From a virus, in the IMG/VR virus record IMGVR_UViG_3300037042_002106, positions 1-48,184 of that record: a DNA stretch of 48,184 nt. One strand, given 5' to 3'. The position numbers were made by a program, and so were the translations under genes. The notes beneath the pieces were generated by a model. It had not been told where the DNA came from. It saw only the letters and a list, made by a program, of their open reading frames with translations, and did no database searches. Positions 8,701 through 16,261 of this stretch are shown one piece after another; the stretch's first letter is position 1, and each line of letters begins with the position of its first letter.

Positions 8701-10845
8701 AACAGGGTCAATAAATCCCGCTGTTTTAGACTCTTTAGCAAGAACTGTAGCATAAGCACAATTCAATACAGGACCTGATGTGTCAGCCTTAACAATAAGT
8801 CTATCTCCAACTTCTATCTTTTTTGTATTCTCCCCTTCAAGGAAAAACCAAACTTCGTTAGTATCGGGGTCAGTAAAAAACAAATTGGTGTATATCACCT
8901 CATAGTTTTCTGCATCAGGCTTAATAACAAACTTATATCTTGTAGCCCAATAAGGAGCAATTTGTGTAGGCGGTATTGTTACCTGAATACTATTTTTATT
9001 TGCTGAATATCCACAAGGGATATGCTCAGTATTGTTCGGGCTAACTAATGCTGTAGAAGAACGATTAAATTCATCCATATAAACAATACCAATCTCGTAT
9101 CCTCTATTGCTATGAAGACTTTGAGGATTAGCTATTTCCTGAAATGTAGCATCCGCAAAATCAACTGAGTAATACTCATAAACATTTTGAGTAGGAGTTA
9201 CCAAGTTATTTACAAATCTCATAGCTATAAACTGAAATCCTATCTGCGTACTTGCAGGGGAAGTAATAATAGCAATTGGCTGATTATTTGTGCTAATTCC
9301 GCTACTGAATTTTGTTAAAGAATCTAAGTTATTAGGAATCACACAGTTTACGGAATCGGTAAATGTTGTTCCATCGCAAGATGTCTCAACTCCCGGTATG
9401 GGAGAATAGACAGGCTTTATGTTTAATGCAGTACCAACAGCATCCTGAAACTCAGGGCTTGTTGCCATCTGATAAACAGAGGTATAGTTATTAGAAAGAA
9501 AGAAAGAAAAGTCAATTGCTATATTATCAGTTGTCTCAGCAGGATAAGGCAGGTCCCCCGAAAAGCCCTGATGAGTAAATTGAATTTGTATATTAAGAGC
9601 CGCCCCCGAAACTAAACTTACACCCGCTAAATCTACATATAAAATAGAATCAGGGATAGCTTGGGGTCCATTAATGGAATAATTCCCTACGCCTCCACTA
9701 TCAGGTATATCTGTAGAACCAATTGGTTCTGTAATAAGAGTTGTATTATACTCGAGTTTTAATGGACTCCCATTCTTGTCAATCAAATCATATCCTTCAA
9801 CATAATCTCCATACATAAGCCTATTGCCCATAATTGTTTGAGCCTTAGCAAAACGAGGGACGTTATCATACAGCCTAAGTATTTCGTACTCAGGGAGAAT
9901 GGTAAATATCTTGCTGTTTGAGAAAGTATAAGTATAATCAGTATTATCAGCAAGACCTAAATTAGACTTGTCAAGTTTTTCAATTACCTTGATTATATTA
10001 TTCCCTGATTGCTTAAACAATAAGTCTACGCCAACTACAAGTGGACCACCTGTGTTGTATGTTACGTTTGCTGTGTTACAAAAATTAGTCATCCCCTCGT
10101 TTAGCATACTATTAATGCTAAAGCTAAAAGGATTCGGGACGAATGATACTTGAGACCATTGAGATGTAGCAGAATACTCTCCGTCTACATAACGGTATCT
10201 ATACGCAAACGAAATAAATCGAGTGTCCATATAGTTTTCTTGCCCACTTGTAACAATAGGTTGAACTGTCGGAGATTCTGTAGGTGGTTTTTTTATAACC
10301 AATAACTTCTCTGCTGAGAATTGGTCAATATACGATAAAGGGATAGGGTAAGTAGCCTCCGTATTTATAAATCGAGGCGGGTTATAATCATCTGTAAAAA
10401 ACAATAGGTTCTCTATTATATTTACTCCTGTTATTACATATTTGTCATTAAAATTTAATGTTGTATTTACTCCTCCTCCGTCATCCGTGCTAATTACGTG
10501 ATACGTAAGTATGTTCGAGAATACGTTATATGATACAATCATATCACACTTACCTGTCGTACTTAGTATAAAATTGGGGTCGTGAACAAACCAATATATT
10601 AATTCATTTGCACTATCGTCAATAGCACCGATACATCTTGCGTCAGTGCTTAAAGCAGTCCCAAGAAAAGCCAATGAAGTGAGAGAAAGATTGCCTTTAG
10701 TATTTTCTATAGCACCAATCTCAGAGTTCTCGGTACTACCCATTCTAATGTTCATAGCGTCAATATATTCGCCTTCAGGAAGTAGACGCTCGTCCACAAC
10801 CTTATTCATTCTACCCGCTATAAAGTTTCTTGCGATTTTTGCCAT
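5725..10845 (-). CDS. Large tail hub / stabilisation protein with Cys-rich C-terminus
   Basis: At 1706 aa this is the largest gene in the window. The N-terminus (GRMNKVVDERLLPEGEYIDA followed by MNIRMGSTENSEIGAIENTKG) is the conserved beginning of the beta-propeller-like tail stabilisation/tail hub proteins of podovirus-like phages (compare P22 gp10 and T7 gp12 roles). Roughly residues 1-1200 are repeated beta strands with aromatic and Gly residues. The last 400-500 residues change character, with many Cys pairs (DICCNCEPCTGDC, CDCNTCTETC, NYCGACPP, DGCGCPS) and Ig-like beta-sandwich composition; I infer that this part carries adhesion modules. It is the first gene after the tail-tube-like gene (1-nt gap). 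Late expression from the minus-strand operon. Confidence 0.7.
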   Translation of the reverse strand: MAKIARNFIAGRMNKVVDERLLPEGEYIDAMNIRMGSTENSEIGAIENTKGNLSLTSLAFLGTALSTDARCIGAIDDSANELIYWFVHDPNFILSTTGKCDMIVSYNVFSNILTYHVISTDDGGGVNTTLNFNDKYVITGVNIIENLLFFTDDYNPPRFINTEATYPIPLSYIDQFSAEKLLVIKKPPTESPTVQPIVTSGQENYMDTRFISFAYRYRYVDGEYSATSQWSQVSFVPNPFSFSINSMLNEGMTNFCNTANVTYNTGGPLVVGVDLLFKQSGNNIIKVIEKLDKSNLGLADNTDYTYTFSNSKIFTILPEYEILRLYDNVPRFAKAQTIMGNRLMYGDYVEGYDLIDKNGSPLKLEYNTTLITEPIGSTDIPDSGGVGNYSINGPQAIPDSILYVDLAGVSLVSGAALNIQIQFTHQGFSGDLPYPAETTDNIAIDFSFFLSNNYTSVYQMATSPEFQDAVGTALNIKPVYSPIPGVETSCDGTTFTDSVNCVIPNNLDSLTKFSSGISTNNQPIAIITSPASTQIGFQFIAMRFVNNLVTPTQNVYEYYSVDFADATFQEIANPQSLHSNRGYEIGIVYMDEFNRSSTALVSPNNTEHIPCGYSANKNSIQVTIPPTQIAPYWATRYKFVIKPDAENYEVIYTNLFFTDPDTNEVWFFLEGENTKKIEVGDRLIVKADTSGPVLNCAYATVLAKESKTAGFIDPVEEVTVPAGVYMKINPNSFSAVVDPNATIAPGSIEACAAKGGNYAPPDYTPLQYPMNIPDPLNPGMYIDYSIPAGSRIKFYFDWNRAGVGNPCEPRGYTLDKNYVASADYDNMEDWFNGDNIGVTVNSGVSKDGSTNVQYIPTNGVLTSYDFETMYLQFYRNPTTNQLILQASTGKSCTGVGYPNSRKYCVRADIEVFRAIDTIIFETEPTDALPDVWYENNLSFSIDSDGNHSGNVQDQDIATNTPGIIDTGFFNCFSFGNGAESYKIRDSLIGRHFNLGERVTTVSAQDYKEADRFADITYSGVYNAESNVNKLNEFNLGLLNYKNLEASFGGIYILDGRETDVLVLQEDKISYVLSGKNLLSDSTGGGAVTSVPEVLGTQIARTEKYGISFNPESYVQWGFNRFFTDVKRGAVIQLVGDSYTNEQLKVISEANMRTWFRDEFNASFNTQKLGGYDPYMDEYVLSTNSRRIPVVEQCLPCGVSQTFNLNQTSVPLQEVSYQYCVDLGPLVGATAVHWLVNGNSGGNFQINATYNGVTTSTGWTSAGTGEIGFIKNLISETIVTIEIIYTSAYLNIDLMVDCPIPEELKIVEVVVTNNAEAGQSIHTEFRYTNGAYIGPLQSAGVTFISSTPAPVVSRYNIISGYVGSGSFPPAFSTMRLQTNKIPPDTFVFNPLNDKFKYLRTNILYPNTNTGINALLAAASTATPITSSGSIFGANFIVPDTSFGDTLYLIWDFRDALPIQLCYAENTEVGDPQKDICCNCEPCTGDCVTVKITNPLDKGIDAEVLFPNGQGIVCGGEPGPFSVQLGPLETVEICVANDFEGEGAWQVISGIATVEIIDCDCNTCTETCSQWYYINQDNTDALITHTICDSCEDTKIDEAPANQVTSIQACIGDVPTVVLGNPDFLVLTNYCGACPPTEGLCIQFEVYEVTGPTAVSWFDCNGNYNAVELGGGPQDNLICCVLYPNIPNIFVPENAKLRILGDGCGCPS

Positions 10846-10846
10846 A

Positions 10847-11770
10847 TTATTTTACAATCTTGTCCATCCCTCTTAGATTCATTAAGAGTCTTCCGGGATG
10901 AATGTTACTAATTCTAATCTTTGCATTTCTAAGCAAGGCTTGCCTTTCTTTTCTTGCTCGATTAATTATGTATTCTTGAACTCCAAATTTAGAGTTTAAA
11001 ATCTCAAATTTGATAGCTGCATAAATGTATTGTTCAAATAATTTATTTACGGTAACCTTTGATGTATCCCCATTCTCCATTCCGTCTGATACATACTCAA
11101 GTATGCACAACTCGCCCGACATTGGAGAATCAAAATTAATTACCCCCGTCTTCTTATCAATATTGAATGTAGGATTAAAATTAGCGGTCTCTGTGTTAAG
11201 ACCAAAAGCACCCCCAAAATTATATTGGAAGTACCACATACCATCAATCTCCCAACCATACTGACCATTAAATTGGCTACCTTGGTTCAGGTAAATACTC
11301 TTCTTTGTTTTATTAAACCTATCTAAGTCAATCGTAGAGTTTTGCGGCTGAAGGATGCCCCCATTTTGGTCAAACAAAATCATTCCTGTATTATCCTGCA
11401 AATAAGCATTTGAGGACAAGGTCTGAATGTTTTCAGTCAATGGTCTAAGCCATCCATCCTTATAAAGAGAAATTCGCACCCAATTAACATAATCAGATGG
11501 AAGCACGTAAATCAATGAGTCAGGAACAGTCAACTCCAATACTTTAATTTCTTTGAAAGCATCATAGTTTAATTCCTGAATAGCACGCTTAGCGTGAAAC
11601 AAAATCTTGTACCTCTCCTCATTATTAACCAAAGAGTGGTTACCCGAATACATCAACAAGAAATTGTTGACAATGTCCTGAAGGCTAACGTATTGATAAG
11701 ACCCCCAATTTGCATCTGTAGGGTTAACACCATTATTGGTGTAGTATTGGTATTGTGAAATATATGCCAT
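10847..11770 (-). CDS. Tail-tube / head-tail connector-like protein
   Basis: I place the start at 11,770 (MAYISQYQYYTNNGVNPTDA), giving 307 aa. A longer frame to 11,884 would overlap the upstream gene by about 100 nt and has a poor N-terminus. The segment after residue 50 (EERYKILFHAKRAIQELNYD) and the strand SLIYVLPSDYVNWVRISLYK resemble the tail tubular protein A class that joins the portal to the tail in podoviruses. A mostly helical N-terminal part is followed by beta strands and a helical C-terminus ending in basic residues. It lies between another connector-like gene and the hub gene, which fits a tail-tube or adaptor role. Confidence 0.6.
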   Translation of the reverse strand: MAYISQYQYYTNNGVNPTDANWGSYQYVSLQDIVNNFLLMYSGNHSLVNNEERYKILFHAKRAIQELNYDAFKEIKVLELTVPDSLIYVLPSDYVNWVRISLYKDGWLRPLTENIQTLSSNAYLQDNTGMILFDQNGGILQPQNSTIDLDRFNKTKKSIYLNQGSQFNGQYGWEIDGMWYFQYNFGGAFGLNTETANFNPTFNIDKKTGVINFDSPMSGELCILEYVSDGMENGDTSKVTVNKLFEQYIYAAIKFEILNSKFGVQEYIINRARKERQALLRNAKIRISNIHPGRLLMNLRGMDKIVK

Positions 11771-11786
11771 ATCCAAAACGGTTTTA

Positions 11787-12764
11787 TTATTGCTGCATAC
11801 TGAATGTAGGTTGCTCGTGTTGTTGCTGTGCCATTCCAAATTGGCTGACTTCCATTTCACGAATAATAATACCACAGTATTCAAGAATCTTTGTTACTAA
11901 TTTATACTCATCCTCTGTAGGCAATTCAAAATCTTGATAATCAGGTTGAGATTGGTCAAAAACAGGCTCCCCACTAACAAGTGTAGTGTATGTCCATTTT
12001 GGGACCTTAGGATATGTAAAATAATCTGCCTTTACAGCACCATATCCATTTATTGTTGTTGGATAAAGAGACATATAGTTCCCTATGTTTGTATAAGCAG
12101 GGTATATCAATGACGGCGATGTAAGAAGGGAGTTTGATAACAACAAGATATTCCCGTTAGTTACCTTCTCGGCTTCTGAATAAGAAGAGCCTGAATAAAT
12201 AATGTAATCCTCACCGGTAAGTGGGTCTTGGAAAATATCATCGTAAAGGTCTAAAATTGTAGAACTTACAACAGCAGCAACCACAGAGCCTTGATATGTT
12301 GTAGAGTTTACAACAATATCCCCGGGCTGAACTCCGTCAGTAATAAAATCAGCATTAGAATCCTCAAGTTGAAATGGGACTAAATTGTCATTAAATCCTG
12401 AAGTTATTCTCTTTGTATAAACAATAATCTTATTAATCATATAAGCATTATTGCCTACTGTAATTACAGAAGGGAAGAAGTAATTGTTAATGTCAAGACC
12501 CGAAGCAGTTTGTTTTGGGACCAAAAAATCACTCTTTAGAAAGTTTTCTAAAACCTCTGAAATCGGCTTTTTAATATCAGCATATTCAGTGCCTGAACCT
12601 CTTCCATTTTCGGCGTTAATGACCTTATTATAATTGCTAAAATACTCCTCATAAATCTCCATTTGAGCATTTTGAGCCATAAGATTAAAATCAGACGGAG
12701 AGACATATCCGTAGTTATTTTTATTAAGGATTGTCAATACTGCGTTTCTTACGGAGTTTATCAT
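11787..12764 (-). CDS. Virion connector-like protein (325 aa)
   Basis: The start at 12,764 (MINSVRNAVLTILNKNNYGY) was chosen because a TATATTTG promoter element lies 17 nt upstream and the longer frame to 12,836 would run through that promoter and the preceding terminator. The helical N-terminus (SPSDFNLMAQNAQMEIYEEY) followed by a beta-rich middle and a Gln/Met-rich tail is typical of head-tail adaptor or tail proteins in this position, downstream of the capsid gene and upstream of the tail-tube gene. No specific family is recognised. First gene of a transcription unit that reads through the tail genes. Confidence 0.55.
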   Translation of the reverse strand: MINSVRNAVLTILNKNNYGYVSPSDFNLMAQNAQMEIYEEYFSNYNKVINAENGRGSGTEYADIKKPISEVLENFLKSDFLVPKQTASGLDINNYFFPSVITVGNNAYMINKIIVYTKRITSGFNDNLVPFQLEDSNADFITDGVQPGDIVVNSTTYQGSVVAAVVSSTILDLYDDIFQDPLTGEDYIIYSGSSYSEAEKVTNGNILLLSNSLLTSPSLIYPAYTNIGNYMSLYPTTINGYGAVKADYFTYPKVPKWTYTTLVSGEPVFDQSQPDYQDFELPTEDEYKLVTKILEYCGIIIREMEVSQFGMAQQQHEQPTFSMQQ

Positions 12765-12780
12765 CTGTCTACTTTTTTTA

Positions 12781-12788
12781 CAAATATA
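12781..12788 (-). promoter_or_regulatory. Bacteroidota -7 promoter element (TATATTTG)
   Basis: On the minus strand the bases read TATATTTG, a perfect match to the TAnnTTTG -7 box used by the Bacteroidota housekeeping sigma factor. It is placed between a terminator and the start codon at 12,764, so it would start transcription of the tail genes. Confidence 0.6.
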
Positions 12789-12789
12789 C

Positions 12790-12820
12790 AAAAAAAAGAG
12801 GGCACAAATTTGGACCCTCT
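12790..12820 (-). terminator. Intrinsic terminator after the 247-aa gene
   Basis: On the minus strand a 6-bp stem AGAGGG/CCCTCT (12,815-12,820 with 12,797-12,802) closes a 12-nt loop and is followed directly by a run of eight T. It ends the unit that contains 12,852-13,595. Confidence 0.75.
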
Positions 12821-12851
12821 TCTCATCATTAATCAAACCACAATCAGAGTA

Positions 12852-13595
12852 TTAATCTCCTAAAGTCGTCTCTAACATTTTCAAAGCGTCTAATCCTTCA
12901 TCACTCTTTAGGTAATAGCCAACTGAATCATAAGGCTCTTCTCCAAATGGCACAGAAAGCATTTTCTTTTTGTTAGTGCTTGTGTTAAACCAAACTTCTT
13001 TGTCCCCGTTTCGTAAAACTAACAATTTGTTTTCAAAAAACAAACGGACTTTAGCTTGGAATTTAAGTTCAGGGTCATTCAATATGTCAAGGAACTCCCT
13101 CGGCTCGTTTTTAGCAAACACCAAAATATCACGCTTCAACTCTGCGGTTGAAACTGTAGATGGGTCCTTACCAAACATAACTCGAGTGAGCATCTCAATT
13201 TGGTCAATACTTAATTGACGAGCCTCTATTAAAGCCTCTACCTCAATATTGAGGTCTTCAACTTCTGCTGCTGCGTCCTTCTCCTTGTCTACTTCTCCAA
13301 AAAGAATACCGTTTGCGGGATGGTAGTGCAAGAATTGTTGTAATACAGGATTTGTTTTAGGAACTCTCAAAAAGCCGTCTTCAAAAACTACAGGCTCGAG
13401 AATTGAGTTCCCGTCTTGTTCGTCTTCAAATGGTGACTTTTGGTTAACCGCATATCTCAAAGCCCTGTTAACATTGTTTTTCTCGTCATACCACATTAAG
13501 GGGAAGCGAGGATGATTCCGGGAAGCCAATGTATAAGAAAGCGGATTCCCAATTTTTAACTTGTAAACCTTATCGGTTGGTGTAATCTGTGCCAT
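12852..13595 (-). CDS. Virion-associated protein downstream of the capsid gene (247 aa)
   Basis: A 247-aa protein starting MAQITPTDKVYKLKIGNPLS. The first half is beta-like with a conserved-looking HPRFPLMWYDE stretch; the second half is acidic and helical (EVEDLNIEVEALIEARQLSI). It lies immediately downstream of the major capsid gene but is separated from it by a terminator hairpin and is followed by its own terminator, so it can be made as a short separate mRNA or by read-through. The composition suggests a head completion or head-vertex protein; this is an inference from position. Confidence 0.55.
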   Translation of the reverse strand: MAQITPTDKVYKLKIGNPLSYTLASRNHPRFPLMWYDEKNNVNRALRYAVNQKSPFEDEQDGNSILEPVVFEDGFLRVPKTNPVLQQFLHYHPANGILFGEVDKEKDAAAEVEDLNIEVEALIEARQLSIDQIEMLTRVMFGKDPSTVSTAELKRDILVFAKNEPREFLDILNDPELKFQAKVRLFFENKLLVLRNGDKEVWFNTSTNKKKMLSVPFGEEPYDSVGYYLKSDEGLDALKMLETTLGD

Positions 13596-13625
13596 TTTTT
13601 ATTAGATTTAATTTGATTTGAAATT

Positions 13626-13655
13626 TAAAAAGAGGAGTGTCTTTGAAGACACTCC
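13626..13655 (-). terminator. Terminator of the major capsid gene built from the 16-bp palindrome
   Basis: The dispersed palindrome (13,637-13,652, read GTGTCTTCAAAGACAC on the transcript strand) is lengthened here to a 10-bp stem by flanking GGA/TCC and followed by TCTTTTT on the minus strand. It lies 20 nt after the capsid stop codon, as an intrinsic terminator would. A T-run on the opposite side (plus-strand TTTTTTT at 13,660) makes it potentially bidirectional. Confidence 0.75.
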
Positions 13656-13674
13656 CCTGTTTTTTTGGATTTAA

Positions 13675-15099
13675 TTATCCGAAACGGAACAACACGAAGT
13701 TGTTTGCACCCAAGGTACATACGCAACGCTCAGAAAGGAAGTTGACTTCCATTGCATCGAGGTCGCTTGTTTGAGCCCCGCCCGCAGAACCTGTAATCCA
13801 AGTTTTGTAGCGGCGGTCTTCAGCCTCAGACGCACGGTAACGAACGTGCAAGAAAGGACGCTTAGCGTTCTTGCCCATAATTTGGTCGTACACAGAGGTA
13901 GACCCGGCAGGAACAAGCAAACCTGTAATTGTACCCGTAGCAGAAGCGATTGTTTGGTTCAAACCGCCACGCATTGTTGGGTCGTTCAGGTATTTCCAAT
14001 CGGATTTGTAGAAATCGTATCCACGGCGGAAACCACTGAACCCAAGGTTCAACGCCATATTCACGTCATTGTCGAACAAACCGTAAGAAGCAGCATTTGC
14101 AGCACCTGTTGTTGCCCAACCGTTCAAAGTAGCCAACATATTGTCAATGTCGAAACTCAAACCACGGTTTACAAATACCACGTTCTCTTCGATAGCACCT
14201 TGTTTGTCCAAACGAGATACGATAGTATCCCAATCAGCAAGGGTTGTAGGAGTACCTGCACCCCATACGTTACCACGATTGTTTACAACGTAGAATACAC
14301 CTTCAGAACCTTTGAAGCCGGCAGCAGCAGCACCACCACCCGCACCTGATACAGCAGGCACAGCCTCAATCATTGCAGTCTCAAGATAGTCCTCAAAACG
14401 CAGACGAGTCTCGTGCTCACTCTTCAAGTACCAAAGGTAGCCTGTAGCACCATTTTCAGTTGTAACCTCAACCCAACCAATTTGAGCCATATCAGAACCG
14501 TTCACAGCGTACTTGTCCTTGATGATGATTGGTGAGTTAGAGTAGATGTCATCTTCAGCTTCCAAAGAACCAACCATTCCGTTAGTTCCTTTTTTGAACT
14601 CAGAACCATAGATGAACACTGTACACTGAACAGCCGCAGCGAACGCCTGACCTGTACCTTCGTAGAAGGCAACAGTGAAAGTTGTTGCAGTTGGAACAGC
14701 AGTAACGATTGCTTTGTTGAAAACACCGGTGGTGTTTGTCTGAATCATTACGGTTTGTCCAACACGGATTGCAATGTAAGTAACACCTGCGTCAGCTACA
14801 GTGAAAGTAGCAGTTGCAGCACCTGCCGCAGCAGCTGATGTAACCTGAGTGTACTTGATGTGAAGACGACCTTGTTCTGCCCATTTGATTTGGTCAGAGT
14901 TAGAAGGCATCTCTGCTCCTACCATACGGAGGAAAGAAGATACTGTACGATTACCGTAACGCTCAAATTCCTTCTCGTAAGTATCAGGAAGATACTGATT
15001 CAAGAAGTTGAAGTTAGTAATGTAGTTTGTTTGCAAGGCGACCTGCTCCGCTGAGGGTTGCAGTGCAAACGTGGGGTTGTTTAATAAATTACCTGCCAT
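13675..15099 (-). CDS. Major capsid protein
   Basis: A 474-aa protein with the composition of a HK97-fold capsid protein: abundant Ala, Gly, Thr and Val, an N-terminal helical arm (MAGNLLNNPTFALQPSAEQV), the segment EKEFERYGNRTVSSFLRMVG that resembles the start of the capsid core, and an inserted beta domain (SAAAAGAATATFTVADAGVT). It is flanked by a scaffold-like gene and by the portal and terminase genes, and has its own strong terminator, as expected for a highly expressed gene. It is read as the shell subunit. Codon use is more GC-rich and C-ending than in the neighbours, consistent with high expression. Confidence 0.8.
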   Translation of the reverse strand: MAGNLLNNPTFALQPSAEQVALQTNYITNFNFLNQYLPDTYEKEFERYGNRTVSSFLRMVGAEMPSNSDQIKWAEQGRLHIKYTQVTSAAAAGAATATFTVADAGVTYIAIRVGQTVMIQTNTTGVFNKAIVTAVPTATTFTVAFYEGTGQAFAAAVQCTVFIYGSEFKKGTNGMVGSLEAEDDIYSNSPIIIKDKYAVNGSDMAQIGWVEVTTENGATGYLWYLKSEHETRLRFEDYLETAMIEAVPAVSGAGGGAAAAGFKGSEGVFYVVNNRGNVWGAGTPTTLADWDTIVSRLDKQGAIEENVVFVNRGLSFDIDNMLATLNGWATTGAANAASYGLFDNDVNMALNLGFSGFRRGYDFYKSDWKYLNDPTMRGGLNQTIASATGTITGLLVPAGSTSVYDQIMGKNAKRPFLHVRYRASEAEDRRYKTWITGSAGGAQTSDLDAMEVNFLSERCVCTLGANNFVLFRFG

Positions 15100-15120
15100 T
15101 TTTTTAAGTTTTTAATTTTT

Positions 15121-16212
15121 TTAAATACGTTTTATGCTGCGTATTTTTAGACTCCTACCGGAATCAGGGTTAACAGCCTTAACCTGTACCCCATCATTTG
15201 TCTTCGTAATTTCAGGTGCTCTACGTTCAGACATATTTACGTTTTTGATTTTTTTCGTAACATCATCTGTAGCAGAAGCAGCCCCTTGTTCATAGAAATA
15301 ACGAGCAAACTTTTCGGGGTTCATAGCAATAGCCAAAGCACGATGGTATCCAACCGCATCTTTAATTAATCCATTCTCATCCAAAAACTTACCAATAAAA
15401 TTTTGAGGAGTAGATTGAATTTTTTTCAGTTCGCTTGCGTCTCCCGGAGAAAAAACGATTTTTTTGTTATTGACATCGAACTCAAAACCTTTGAACTCTC
15501 CGCCAAAAACCTCATCGGTTTTCTTGGTAAACCATTCACGTTTGCGACTGTTTTCCTCTTCGATTGTTTTAGCCTGCTGTGTATATTGTCGAAACAATTC
15601 ATATTCCTCCTTCTCATCTTGAGAAAGGCTCGCCGTACTTGACTCAAGGGGCTGCTTGTACTTCTCCTTCTGAGAATTAAAGAATTTTTTCGCTTCGTTG
15701 ACAATCTTTTTTCTTTCGATTTTTATCTTCTTAATCTTTGACTCTTCGTCAATGTCCTCATCGTATCTGTAATCTTCCATCAAAGCCTCAATATCATCGT
15801 TATCAAGACCTTCCTGTGTAGCTGACAGATATTCTTTTACAAGTTGTTCAGGGTCCATAGAATCGAAATCCTTCTTCAACTTGATAAAGTCGTCAATTCC
15901 CCTACCCGTTTCCTTTTTGTATTTCAAAAAAGCGGAAACGTCTTCAGGTAAATCTTCAGCACTTTTACGCTCAGACATCAACTCGTCAAAAGAGTTAATC
16001 TGCTTATTATATCGTTTCCCAATATATGAAAGAACTTTTTCTTCGCTTAGGTCATCCTCTTGCCCTGCCGGTGGCTCATTGCCTGCCGGTGGCTCATCGC
16101 CTGCGGGAGGAGTTCCATTTACTTCTTGTTCGTGTTTCTCAAGCAATTCTTGTTCTACCTGAGCAACACCCTTTTCTTCTGTGCCTTCTAAGAGTCTTAC
16201 TTTTAATTCCAT
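15121..16212 (-). CDS. Scaffold-like / capsid assembly protein
   Basis: A 363-aa, strongly charged, helix-rich protein. Residues 35-55 hold a short tandem repeat (PPAGDEPPAGNEPPAGQED), followed by acidic coiled-coil regions and a basic C-terminus (GRSLKIRSIKRI). Acidic coiled-coil proteins with a basic, helical C-terminal end just upstream of the capsid gene are typically scaffolding proteins, which direct procapsid assembly and then leave. The order portal-scaffold-capsid supports this. No protease motif is seen, so it is not known how it would be removed. Confidence 0.65.
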   Translation of the reverse strand: MELKVRLLEGTEEKGVAQVEQELLEKHEQEVNGTPPAGDEPPAGNEPPAGQEDDLSEEKVLSYIGKRYNKQINSFDELMSERKSAEDLPEDVSAFLKYKKETGRGIDDFIKLKKDFDSMDPEQLVKEYLSATQEGLDNDDIEALMEDYRYDEDIDEESKIKKIKIERKKIVNEAKKFFNSQKEKYKQPLESSTASLSQDEKEEYELFRQYTQQAKTIEEENSRKREWFTKKTDEVFGGEFKGFEFDVNNKKIVFSPGDASELKKIQSTPQNFIGKFLDENGLIKDAVGYHRALAIAMNPEKFARYFYEQGAASATDDVTKKIKNVNMSERRAPEITKTNDGVQVKAVNPDSGRSLKIRSIKRI

Positions 16213-16233
16213 TTGATTAGATTTAATTTGTTA

Positions 16234-16241
16234 CAAATTTA
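16234..16241 (-). promoter_or_regulatory. -7 promoter element (TAAATTTG) before the scaffold-capsid genes
   Basis: On the minus strand TAAATTTG matches TAnnTTTG and lies 22 nt before the ATG at 16,212, in the 49-nt gap after the portal gene. It would give capsid and scaffold an extra promoter of their own. Confidence 0.5.
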
Positions 16242-16261
16242 TACAAAATTTCTGATATTAT

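Noticed and set aside
13771-14349. 192-codon plus-strand frame opposite the capsid gene
   Set aside because: Mirror of capsid codon bias; low-complexity Thr/Arg/Cys product.
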